IMG/VR virus record: IMGVR_UViG_3300032235_000805
Location: 1 to 40,634 of that record
Source: a virus
Length of the DNA stretch: 40,634 bases
Strand: one strand, 5' to 3'
In this document: positions 24,728 through 31,370 of the stretch, in pieces
Layout: every line of letters begins with the position of its first letter
How positions within the stretch are numbered: position 1 is the first letter of the stretch
Made by a program: the position numbers and the translations under genes
Notes under the pieces: generated by a model
Seen by the model: the letters and a program-made list of their open reading frames with translations, nothing else
Told to the model about the DNA's origin: nothing
The model's database searches: none

Positions 24728-24952
24728 TCAAACAGGAAGAACACAGAAAGTTCCACACCATTTGCGAACCCATTGTAGAGTTTCATCGTAAGAAGTGCGG
24801 GGTTTCGACATAGGCATCGACACATTCTTTTCGGGATTGTATGCAATAGCAACGAACTTGTCTTCTACTTGCTGAATCCACATTTGATTGACTTTACCTT
24901 CCTTCCAATTTGTGTGGTAGGAGTAGATTTCGGAAACGATGTTGTTTGTCAT
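24728..24952 (-). CDS. Hypothetical protein, 74 aa
   Basis: MTNNIVSEIYSYHTNWKEGK then VNQMWIQQVEDKFVAIAYNP. Its apparent ATG overlaps the hexamer of element copy 6 and, unlike other cases, there is no nearby downstream in-frame ATG; the next (24883) would give 51 aa beginning MWIQQVEDKF. So either the short form is real or the element acts in RNA rather than as a promoter here. Function unknown. Confidence 0.72.
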   Translation of the reverse strand: MTNNIVSEIYSYHTNWKEGKVNQMWIQQVEDKFVAIAYNPEKNVSMPMSKPRTSYDETLQWVRKWCGTFCVLPV

Positions 24953-24984
24953 ACTACTAGGACACTTTCAAGGCCCCAGGGTTA
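24948..24984 (-). repeat. Intergenic promoter-like element, copy 6
   Basis: Minus strand TAACCCTGGGGCCTTGAAAG then TGTCCTAGTAG and TATGAC, hexamer overlapping an ATG. Confidence 0.87.
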
Positions 24985-25009
24985 GTAACATCAAGTTGCA
25001 TGAGTAACT

Positions 25010-25492
25010 TCAATTGCTACTATTTTGAACTTGAGTCGGTGTATCTGGAGCATCAAATCCTTTCTTGATTTCATCACCTTTCACAAACCCAATTCCACCC
25101 GCAAGAAGTGTTAATGCGAGAACGATTGCAGCTTTTGTGTGACCCTTATTATCATCTCTTGATGTATATTCATCAACACTTTGACCTGTTACTTTCTCAC
25201 CAATCCATAGACCAGTAGCACCACCCAAACCCATCAAAATCCAAGGAGTAAATGCAAAGAACGCCCACGCAGCAGCAACTAATCCAATCAACCCTACAGT
25301 TCCGCTCACATCACCGATGCCAGAACCTGATGAAGAACTGTTGCTGCTTACTTGACGCAAATTACGAATAAAGATGGGATCGTATAGTCGCTCAATCTCT
25401 TCCCTTGCAACATACAATGCACCCGCTTCTACGGTTACAGAATAGATTGAACCTGATGAAGTTGTTTTAATGTCTGCTTTGTAAGTTGCCAT
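25010..25492 (-). CDS. Membrane protein, 160 aa
   Basis: An N-terminal soluble part (MATYKADIKTTSSGSIYSVT, EEIERLYDP) is followed by a Ser/Gly-rich linker and two or three hydrophobic segments: TVGLIGLVAAAWAFFAFTPW with ILMGLGGATGLWIG, and KAAIVLALTLLAGGIGFV. The C-terminal tail is polar. Start at 25492 overlaps the upstream TGA by one base (TGATG). Last gene of the unit headed by copy 7. It may remodel the host membrane, but the function is unknown. Confidence 0.82.
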   Translation of the reverse strand: MATYKADIKTTSSGSIYSVTVEAGALYVAREEIERLYDPIFIRNLRQVSSNSSSSGSGIGDVSGTVGLIGLVAAAWAFFAFTPWILMGLGGATGLWIGEKVTGQSVDEYTSRDDNKGHTKAAIVLALTLLAGGIGFVKGDEIKKGFDAPDTPTQVQNSSN

Positions 25493-25746
25493 CACCAAGT
25501 ACCTCTTTGAACGTGAATTTTACGAATTTCGGAGTAAATGAACTGCTGAAGTTTAGGATCGGTAGTATTATCAAAAGCATAATACAGACGATTCAGATAA
25601 TCATCTTGTGTGAGACCTATGTTACCATCACCACCAATGTCATTGAGTGATGAACCTGCCTTAACTTTGCTTTTTCCAAAGTTACCAGAAACACGTCCAG
25701 ATGTACGAAGTTTGGGACGAATCTTTGAAAGGTTAGAGTTAGTCAT
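25492..25746 (-). CDS. Hypothetical protein, 84 aa
   Basis: A basic, Ser/Gly-rich N-terminal half (MTNSNLSKIRPKLRTSGRVS, GNFGKSKVKAGSS) precedes a helical half (LTQDDYLNRLYYAFDNTTDP). The N-terminus looks disordered. Its start overlaps the end of the zinc-ribbon gene (ATGA). Function unknown. Confidence 0.78.
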   Translation of the reverse strand: MTNSNLSKIRPKLRTSGRVSGNFGKSKVKAGSSLNDIGGDGNIGLTQDDYLNRLYYAFDNTTDPKLQQFIYSEIRKIHVQRGTW

Positions 25747-25949
25747 CGTGGAAACTTGTGATTACAATCAGGACACAACCAGTGGTTGATTCGGTCTTCA
25801 TGGAGCAACTCAACTCCTATCACACGACTATAGAAATAGGGAGGAGAATAGCGTTCCCAGTATTCTTGTGGAATGAGTTTATCAACCCAATTTGCGCCAC
25901 ATTCAGGGCAATTCTCTAGTTTTGTGATGTCAGTGTAAGAGTAAGTCAT
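25743..25949 (-). CDS. Zinc-ribbon protein, 68 aa
   Basis: Two CPxC knuckles, C14-P-E-C17 and C59-P-D-C62, would bind one zinc. Between them is an aromatic stretch (EYWERYSPPYFYSRVIG). It could bind nucleic acid or host protein. Overlaps both neighbours by 4 nt. Confidence 0.83.
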   Translation of the reverse strand: MTYSYTDITKLENCPECGANWVDKLIPQEYWERYSPPYFYSRVIGVELLHEDRINHWLCPDCNHKFPR

Positions 25950-26155
25950 TCAGGATGCCTTAAGTTATACTTACTAATCAACAAATCTCTTACACATTCG
26001 CGGTCAATACTGTCACCAGCAAACTCATCACCTTTCAGTTTAAGAATCTTAATGTGAGTGGAAGTTGCTTGTTTGATGAGTTTAAGTGTAGCACCCATAG
26101 GATACAATCCATCAGCACCATAAAAACTCAAAACATAATCGTAGAAGTCAGTCAT
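25946..26155 (-). CDS. Hypothetical protein, 69 aa
   Basis: MTDFYDYVLSFYGADGLYPM then GATLKLIKQATSTHIKILKL. Start at 26155 lies 1 nt after the upstream TGA; the longer frame to 26197 would overlap that gene heavily. No known family, but the composition and the ATGA coupling support a real gene. Confidence 0.77.
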   Translation of the reverse strand: MTDFYDYVLSFYGADGLYPMGATLKLIKQATSTHIKILKLKGDEFAGDSIDRECVRDLLISKYNLRHPE

Positions 26156-26156
26156 T

Positions 26157-26357
26157 TCAGTTACTTTCCGCGATGTTGTTTGTAATAGAACGGGCAAACT
26201 TCACAAAACCATAAGGAGTTACACCATCAACAAAGTAAAAATCAAGAATGTCAGTCTGTTTGTAAGTATTCACAATCAGCAGACAAGCATCATACAGTGC
26301 GGCAAGATGCTCCTCTTTAGTGTGAAACTGGATTGCATTGTAGGATGGGAGAGTCAT
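26157..26357 (-). CDS. Hypothetical protein, 66 aa
   Basis: MTLPSYNAIQFHTKEEHLAA then LYDACLLIVNTYKQTDILDF. Helical first half. Its first codon overlaps the TGA of the upstream gene (ATGA). Function unknown. Confidence 0.77.
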   Translation of the reverse strand: MTLPSYNAIQFHTKEEHLAALYDACLLIVNTYKQTDILDFYFVDGVTPYGFVKFARSITNNIAESN

Positions 26358-26557
26358 TTCAGTTCTTGCAGGACAGAGATAAAGGTTTCAATACAATCTT
26401 TAGGAATGTGAAAAGATTTTCCTACTTGAGTTTCTTCACCTTCACGAAGTTCATAGTAAGAAACCTCTACTGTACCATATTCATCAGTATTGAATTGATA
26501 GAACCAACCATCATTTTCGTGATGAATGTTGATTTCGTGAGTGATTTGGTAAGTCAT
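26354..26557 (-). CDS. Hypothetical protein, 67 aa
   Basis: MTYQITHEINIHHENDGWFY then QFNTDEYGTVEVSYYELREG and a C-terminal helix. The start MTYQIT also begins the ferredoxin at 38465 but this protein has no Cys cluster. ATG at 26557 chosen because longer frames run into the upstream gene. Function unknown. Confidence 0.77.
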   Translation of the reverse strand: MTYQITHEINIHHENDGWFYQFNTDEYGTVEVSYYELREGEETQVGKSFHIPKDCIETFISVLQELK

Positions 26558-26564
26558 AATCAGT

Positions 26565-26741
26565 TCAGAGATTGTTCCAGAGAGCATTAGCAACTACATC
26601 AGCAGCACCCGCTACATTATCACGCACAATCAGTCGCAGAGTTTCTGCACCTTGCGGATTTTTGTGCATTTCGCGGATGTTATCTGCGGTGCGTGGATCA
26701 TTAGCAGCATCCACAATCATTTCAGCGATTTGGTTAATCAT
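26565..26741 (-). CDS. Hypothetical protein, 58 aa
   Basis: MINQIAEMIVDAANDPRTAD then NIREMHKNPQGAETLRLIVR and DNVAGAADVVANALW. Entirely helical. An ATG at 26762 overlaps the upstream element (65 aa form). Heads a seven-gene coupled unit. Function unknown. Confidence 0.77.
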   Translation of the reverse strand: MINQIAEMIVDAANDPRTADNIREMHKNPQGAETLRLIVRDNVAGAADVVANALWNNL

Positions 26742-26757
26742 TTGACTTTGTGCGGTT

Positions 26758-26794
26758 CTCATACTACTAGAACACTTTCAAGGCCCAGAGTTAC
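26758..26794 (-). repeat. Intergenic promoter-like element, copy 7
   Basis: Minus strand GTAACTCTGGGCCTTGAAAG then TGTTCTAGTAG and TATGAG; one G of the GGGG run is missing. Confidence 0.87.
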
Positions 26795-26796
26795 TA

Positions 26797-27693
26797 TCAC
26801 CAACTTTTGGTTGCCACGAAGTTGGCGTGAGAGAATGTTTCACGATCCACTACTTTATAGGTGCCAAACTTGTTGGTGATGACAAAACCCTCGTGAAAGG
26901 ATTGCACGTCCCACAAATAACACTCAATCTCATCCTCCTCGTGAATAAAAAGGAACAAATCTGCCTTGATAGATGCAACCAACTTCCACAAACGAATCAG
27001 GTTCTTATCACAATCACATTTTTCTGCAATTTCATCCTCACAGATGACCCGTTGCTCCCTGATGCAGGAGTTAATCTCTTTTTTGATTTGTGATGCTTTC
27101 TTTTCACTCACAAAGTCACATAGAGTTGACATTTGCTTGGCAAACTTACACACATCCTCCAAATCCTCACGATAAGGACTCAACGATGCTTCAGGTTGCA
27201 TCAACTTCACATTCTCGCAGTCAGGAACATCTACACCAAACGATGCAACACACTCCCGCAGATTAGGACCAGAATAGGTAGTGTGAGGGGCAAAGATAAT
27301 TGCCTCTTCTACTACACTAGGAAACTTGTAAGTGATAGTGTTGGGGCGATAAGTGTCGTTCCCACCGTATCCGATGAAGTCACCTTGTATGATACCACCA
27401 ATTCGGGGCAGATTGTCGAAGCAGGCAATAAGAATCTCTGCAACGCGAACAGTGTCACCGTGATTACGCAATATGTCTTCAATACTATAATTAACCTTGA
27501 TTTTTTTCTTGTTGAATACAGACTTGGTGCCAACAAAAAACTTATCAGTCTCGGGGTCTGTGCCGAAGACTATAGCAGGACTTCCATCAATCTTGACGCT
27601 TACTGTGCTCTCTGCCTCCACAAACCAATCCAGAACAGTAAGATCACCTGTTAAGATGCAGTCTTCAGGATGTTCGAGGTGCTTATTTTGCAT
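26797..27693 (-). CDS. Ligase-fold nucleotidyltransferase-like protein (DUF6267-like)
   Basis: 298 aa from the preferred start (303 from the ATG at 27708, which overlaps element copy 8). In the longer numbering, VSVKIDGSPAIVFG holds K39-x-D-G42, the motif I lysine of DNA/RNA ligases and capping enzymes that accepts AMP or GMP. GGIIQGDFIGYGG (104-116) could be motif III, EGFV (273-276) motif IV, and K280 or K285 motif V. Together these suggest a covalent nucleotidyltransferase, perhaps a nucleic-acid or protein-modifying enzyme. From memory, similar cyanophage proteins are called DUF6267. A cysteine-rich insert lies between. Alone in its unit between elements 7 and 8. Confidence 0.72.
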   Translation of the reverse strand: MQNKHLEHPEDCILTGDLTVLDWFVEAESTVSVKIDGSPAIVFGTDPETDKFFVGTKSVFNKKKIKVNYSIEDILRNHGDTVRVAEILIACFDNLPRIGGIIQGDFIGYGGNDTYRPNTITYKFPSVVEEAIIFAPHTTYSGPNLRECVASFGVDVPDCENVKLMQPEASLSPYREDLEDVCKFAKQMSTLCDFVSEKKASQIKKEINSCIREQRVICEDEIAEKCDCDKNLIRLWKLVASIKADLFLFIHEEDEIECYLWDVQSFHEGFVITNKFGTYKVVDRETFSHANFVATKSW

Positions 27694-27703
27694 TGGTTTG
27701 GTC

Positions 27704-27742
27704 TTCATACTACTGATACACTTTCAAGGCCCCAGGAGTTGC
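27704..27742 (-). repeat. Intergenic promoter-like element, copy 8
   Basis: Minus strand GCAACTCCTGGGGCCTTGAA then AGTGTATCAGTAG and TATGAA, overlapping an ATG; another in-frame ATG follows 15 nt later. Confidence 0.86.
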
Positions 27743-27750
27743 TAACTCAA

Positions 27751-27954
27751 TCAAACTTCAACCAGTTTCTGCAAACGATTGCGAATGTCAAAGAGTTCCA
27801 TTTCATCCATATCTGCAGCATCAAGATCTACAGGAGCAAACTCTTCCAGATTTACACTACCATCTTGCATAATGGGTGCATAGTACAGTTCATCACCATC
27901 TTCTTGAGACAGAGTGTAAACGCAACCGTGGTCGGGGTAAGTAACAAAAATCAT
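27751..27954 (-). CDS. Hypothetical acidic protein, 67 aa
   Basis: MIFVTYPDHGCVYTLSQEDG then DELYYAPIMQDGSVNLEEFA and a helical C-terminus. Very acidic (possible DNA mimic, but nothing specific). Single-gene unit after copy 9. Function unknown. Confidence 0.78.
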   Translation of the reverse strand: MIFVTYPDHGCVYTLSQEDGDELYYAPIMQDGSVNLEEFAPVDLDAADMDEMELFDIRNRLQKLVEV

Positions 27955-27976
27955 CGGAGTTTCACGAAAATGAGTG

Positions 27977-28014
27977 GTTATACTACAGGAACACTTTCAA
28001 GGCCCCAGAGTTAC
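27977..28014 (-). repeat. Intergenic promoter-like element, copy 9
   Basis: Minus strand GTAACTCTGGGGCCTTGAAA then GTGTTCCTGTAG and TATAAC, 22 nt before the 67-aa ATG. Confidence 0.88.
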
Positions 28015-28015
28015 T

Positions 28016-29092
28016 TTAATTCAGTGCCATCTGTAGTGCATTTTGCTGTTGCTTAAGATGCTGTGGTAGCATCTTCCAGATAGTTTTCTCAATGATGTCA
28101 AACCTAAGATTAAATGCACCATTTGTGGACGCAAATGATACTTCAAACCAGGCAATATCTTTCATTACATCATCAAGAACTTCTTTGTCAGTAAGTGATA
28201 CAATTCCATAACCCCTACGATGAGGCAAATCCTCAAAATGTGAGTAGACTTTCATACAATCTTCACCAAAACAAGTTGATGGCAAATAATAGTCACAAGA
28301 GTAAAGATGTTGCTTGTTTCTTGTACTTCCAGGTGTGCCACCATCAGATAGAGAATAGATCTTGATAATGTTACTCAAATCAACACGTTCTTCTTCTACT
28401 TTGTGATGCTTCGCCCAGATTTGAAAAACTACATTTACGGATACAGATTTTCCACCAGGATAATGGAAATTAGAGTCTACAGTTTCAGTATGAATCAGGT
28501 TCATACCTTTGACTCTTGATTTACAACTACCTTTGCCGTTGCTATCAAACAACTGTGGTAGAATGAAGCACACAAAGTCAGAGAACTGTGCTGCGTGATT
28601 GATGAACTTAAGAGCTAAATGTCCTCGCAGTCCGAATGGTGGATTTCCGATACAAATGTTCTTCTCAGTATCAGGTTTCCAACGTAAAAAGTCTTGCTTT
28701 TCTACACCATCACATCGTGGTTCAATATCAACACCAACACGCTGATAGATGGGTAGAATGTTATAGAAACTTCCGTCACCTGCTGATGGTTCGATAAATT
28801 TGTATTCACGCAAATCTACACCAAGATCACCTAAAATCTTGAGTGTCTGATTGTAGCAATACTCAGCAGTATTGGAATCGGTGAAGAACTGATCCTTCTC
28901 CTTTTCTGTGAAGTTAGAATAAAGAACTGGAACATCTGCCAACCTACACAAATCAAAGTAATATTGTGGAGGAACTTCTTTCTTCTCCATCCAGCGGTTC
29001 ACTGTACCTTTGTGAAGGTACAGTTCTTGGCACACTGAATCAATACCAAACTTTTGATAGATGGGAAGAAAAAAGTCGTAGATGTTATTCAT
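28016..29092 (-). CDS. DNA methyltransferase with N-terminal helix-turn-helix
   Basis: 358 aa. SAM-binding motif I is FIEPSAGDGSF (residues 99-109), the acidic motif II region GVDIEP follows (121-126), and the catalytic motif IV is NPPFG (150-154), typical of N6-adenine (or N4-cytosine) DNA methylases. The first ~55 residues hold a helix-turn-helix-like segment (IDSVCQELYLHKGTVNRWME), unusual as an N-terminal fusion and possibly a self-regulator. The ATG overlaps the stop of the nuclease-like gene by one base (TGATG); a TTG just upstream is not needed. Together they look like a restriction-modification pair. Confidence 0.88.
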   Translation of the reverse strand: MNNIYDFFLPIYQKFGIDSVCQELYLHKGTVNRWMEKKEVPPQYYFDLCRLADVPVLYSNFTEKEKDQFFTDSNTAEYCYNQTLKILGDLGVDLREYKFIEPSAGDGSFYNILPIYQRVGVDIEPRCDGVEKQDFLRWKPDTEKNICIGNPPFGLRGHLALKFINHAAQFSDFVCFILPQLFDSNGKGSCKSRVKGMNLIHTETVDSNFHYPGGKSVSVNVVFQIWAKHHKVEEERVDLSNIIKIYSLSDGGTPGSTRNKQHLYSCDYYLPSTCFGEDCMKVYSHFEDLPHRRGYGIVSLTDKEVLDDVMKDIAWFEVSFASTNGAFNLRFDIIEKTIWKMLPQHLKQQQNALQMALN

Positions 29093-29694
29093 CAACTAAA
29101 ATGCTTAACAAGGTGAGCGACAACCCCAGTGTCGTCAGGGTTATTTACGTCATAACAGAAAGTATAACCTGCTTTGATAGAATTTGCAACAGTAACGCGG
29201 GAGAAATCAAACTTCCACTTATCTTCCTGAGATTCGCGGAGAGTTGCTTTCTTTCCAAAGATAGGATCTTTCTCATTCTGAAACAGTTTCTCCATGTTAG
29301 CAGGAGTCAGAACTGTGATGTAGATTTTATCATAATCTACATCAACGAACGTCAGTTTGTCCCAGACAGATTTAGCGTAGATGTTCTCATGTTGCCAGTT
29401 GGCACTCTTAGTACACGAAAATGCAGTCTTTACTTCATTCTTGAGTTTTTTAATTAGATTGACAAGAATATCATAAGTTCCACCATCTTCGGGGCGGGTG
29501 TTACAATCACCATCCCATTTAGATTCAATCTTAGCAACCTCAGTAATGATACGGAAGAGAAACTTTTCTCCCCAACGACCACGTTCATCATTAGTGATGA
29601 GAGTGAGAGATTCAAATGGAGAACCTTTCCAATCTTGACTGCTGTTATCGACTGCCTCTTTAATGGTTTCGTTGAGAATGGAAAGAACTGACAT
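29092..29694 (-). CDS. PD-(D/E)XK-like nuclease, candidate restriction endonuclease
   Basis: 200 aa. GGTYDIL then NEVKTAF places D75 and E87-x-K89 at the spacing of a PD-(D/E)XK active site, and an upstream Glu in RGRWGEKFLF (E44) fits the first helix of that fold. This is a motif-level call without known homologue. Immediate overlap with the methyltransferase downstream, and shared element copy 10 upstream, support a functional pair. A phage nuclease could alternatively degrade host or competitor DNA, with the methylase protecting the phage. Confidence 0.66.
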   Translation of the reverse strand: MSVLSILNETIKEAVDNSSQDWKGSPFESLTLITNDERGRWGEKFLFRIITEVAKIESKWDGDCNTRPEDGGTYDILVNLIKKLKNEVKTAFSCTKSANWQHENIYAKSVWDKLTFVDVDYDKIYITVLTPANMEKLFQNEKDPIFGKKATLRESQEDKWKFDFSRVTVANSIKAGYTFCYDVNNPDDTGVVAHLVKHFS

Positions 29695-29704
29695 AATTTA
29701 ATCG

Positions 29705-29743
29705 GTTACACTACAGAAACAATTTAAAGGCCCCAGAGTTAGT
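29705..29743 (-). repeat. Intergenic promoter-like element, copy 10 (divergent)
   Basis: Minus strand CTAACTCTGGGGCCTTTAAA then TTGTTTCTGTAG and TGTAAC. The most diverged of the long copies; heads the nuclease-methyltransferase pair. Confidence 0.82.
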
Positions 29744-29744
29744 A

Positions 29745-29921
29745 TCACTCTGGGAGTTGTGCCATTGATTTACTCTTTCTGTGGTCGTTGATATATTTCC
29801 GTGCAGAACTTTCGGTCCTACACAGTTTCTCAAGTTGCAGACCATTATGAATAATGAGATACTGATTCCCACAAGGAATAGCAGCATACTCATCCTTATA
29901 CATTGTGAATCCTTCTTTCAT
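29745..29921 (-). CDS. Hypothetical protein, 58 aa
   Basis: MKEGFTMYKDEYAAIPCGNQ then YLIIHNGLQLEKLCRTESSA. A compact beta-rich start and a helical, basic end. This frame is chosen over an overlapping hydrophobic frame (29711-29893) because its ATG overlaps the TGA of the 328-aa gene (ATGA) and its stop abuts element copy 10. Function unknown. Confidence 0.78.
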   Translation of the reverse strand: MKEGFTMYKDEYAAIPCGNQYLIIHNGLQLEKLCRTESSARKYINDHRKSKSMAQLPE

Positions 29922-30904
29922 TCCACGATAACCAAACCATTTTTCAGTTTCTGTTCTTCAACACCAATTTTTTGGGAGATTGAACCAATAATATTCCAAG
30001 GATGAATGCTAAGCATACTCATACGTTTGACTGCATATTGCATAACCAAATCATCGTACTCTTTAAGTTCATCAATAGTTTCTTTTTGGCGATTATCAAG
30101 TTCTTCATGAGAGCAAGCATCGCTATCAAATAGTGCAAGATCCATAGTTACGCCATTTTTAACAAAGTTCCTCATAATTTGAGGGTAAAGTCGTGCAACG
30201 CGAGTAGAATCTTTGGTATTGAGAAGATCAGCACCGATACCATTATCAGTAAGAAACTGCTGTGCTTCATCGCGATTGAAAGATTCGATTACACCTTTGC
30301 GTGTAAAGTCTTTACAGATTTTGTTAGAAACACCATCAATCTTTTGACCGCTCCAATTAAGATCAAGGGTACGAATCCACTTTGAAATAGATTGCTTGCT
30401 TTGATCTTTGCGATTCTGGAATCGCTTACGACCAAGTTCTTCTACTTCCTTGTCACTAATTACTTTTTGCCCTTTACCTTTGTTTGCAGATGCACGGAAG
30501 TCGTCAAGACAATCATTAAAACACTCTTGAAACTCACTGCGAGTGGATTCATCTTCAACATACTCGGCAAAAATCCACTCCTTGTATCCAATTTCAAGCA
30601 GATTTTTAACTCGATTAAATCCATTCATCAAGTTATCATTTGGATAAATTGATGGAGTAAGTTCAGTAATATCAATGCCTTTACGGAGAGAACTTTGAAG
30701 TGTTTCGTTGTCTCCAGTTCCAGCAATCCTTACACTATTGTCTGTGCTTCCTTCAGAGTCTTTAGTGTTAATTTGAGTTAGCAGACGCCAGCAATATCCA
30801 TTAAACTTCCAACCAGGAACTTTCAAAGGTTCGGGAAGTTTAGATTCAATTTTAGTGCGAAGTTGAGGCGAAACGCCTTTAACGGGAATAGGAATAATAG
30901 TCAT
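29918..30904 (-). CDS. Hypothetical protein, 328 aa, possibly ParB-like
   Basis: Begins MTIIPIPVKGVSPQLRTKIE. A central segment PSIYPNDNLMNGFNRVKNLL then EIGYKEWIFAEYV recalls the NG..R motif of ParB/Srx-like nucleases, but that is a weak match. A helical, basic part follows (KRFQNRKDQSKQSISKWIRT). The start at 30904 is preferred to the longer frame to 30964 because a sigma70 promoter lies between them. It might be a regulator or part of the nearby nuclease-methyltransferase module. Function unknown. Confidence 0.8.
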   Translation of the reverse strand: MTIIPIPVKGVSPQLRTKIESKLPEPLKVPGWKFNGYCWRLLTQINTKDSEGSTDNSVRIAGTGDNETLQSSLRKGIDITELTPSIYPNDNLMNGFNRVKNLLEIGYKEWIFAEYVEDESTRSEFQECFNDCLDDFRASANKGKGQKVISDKEVEELGRKRFQNRKDQSKQSISKWIRTLDLNWSGQKIDGVSNKICKDFTRKGVIESFNRDEAQQFLTDNGIGADLLNTKDSTRVARLYPQIMRNFVKNGVTMDLALFDSDACSHEELDNRQKETIDELKEYDDLVMQYAVKRMSMLSIHPWNIIGSISQKIGVEEQKLKNGLVIVE

Positions 30905-30935
30905 TGTGTTTATGCTAAAAGCAACTACAGATGTT

Positions 30936-30964
30936 AGTTTAACAACTTTGGATAGGGATGTCAA
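30936..30964 (-). promoter_or_regulatory. Sigma70-type promoter for the 328-aa gene
   Basis: Minus strand TTGACA (30964-30959), 17 bp, TAAACT (30941-30936), about 32 nt before the ATG at 30904. Confidence 0.7.
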
Positions 30965-30982
30965 GCCCTATTCGTCACAGTT

Positions 30983-31246
30983 TCAAAAGGTTTTATAAAG
31001 TGCATTATTTTTCCAATATGGAAAATGCTCTGCTATAAAATCATATCCCATAAGTTTATTGATTTTTTTACCACTACTGGCAATATGATTTCCTATAATG
31101 TGACGCTTACTACCTTCCCAATAACTATCAGGAAGACCCATAAGTTCAGCCCATTCTATCACAGATTTAGTTTTCTTACCAATACCCAACTCAGCACAAA
31201 GAAGTAGAGTTTTCTTGACAGTTTCGTGAGTAAGATTGTCTAACAT
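30983..31246 (-). CDS. Hypothetical protein, 87 aa
   Basis: MLDNLTHETVKKTLLLCAEL then GIGKKTKSVIEWAELMGLPD and GSKRHIIGNHIASSG. The order WAELMGLPD...SKRHIIGN recalls the C-terminal motifs IX-X of cytosine-5 methyltransferases (GFPD...IGN), perhaps a fragment or a target-recognition-like module, but I give this little weight. Upstream TTTTTTTGAAAGTGTAATTATG resembles a worn-down copy of the intergenic element. Confidence 0.72.
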   Translation of the reverse strand: MLDNLTHETVKKTLLLCAELGIGKKTKSVIEWAELMGLPDSYWEGSKRHIIGNHIASSGKKINKLMGYDFIAEHFPYWKNNALYKTF

Positions 31247-31350
31247 AATTACACTTTCAAAAAAATCGATGATTTGGATGCAGTGGATGACCTATGGCAC
31301 CTCTGCGGTAGAATTGAAGAAAAATCAGGTTTTGTCCCCAGTCAGGGCCT

Positions 31351-31370
31351 TGAGTCTAAGGTGAGACTCA
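31351..31370 (-). terminator. Hairpin at the end of the helicase gene, possible terminator
   Basis: Perfect inverted repeat TGAGTCT, loop, AGACTCA; on the minus strand the first three bases are the helicase stop codon. No T tract follows, so it may protect the 3' end or be a weak, factor-dependent terminator. A second GC-rich fold (GGCCCTGACTGGGG) lies just downstream. Confidence 0.45.

Noticed and set aside
26827-27654. Plus-strand frames of 69-173 codons opposite the ligase-like gene
   Set aside because: Antisense shadows; the minus strand has complete nucleotidyltransferase motifs in order.
29711-29893. A hydrophobic 60-codon minus-strand frame MSMLLFLVGISISL...
   Set aside because: It overlaps the element copy 10 at its 3' end, and the 58-aa frame is coupled by ATGA and ends exactly before the element.
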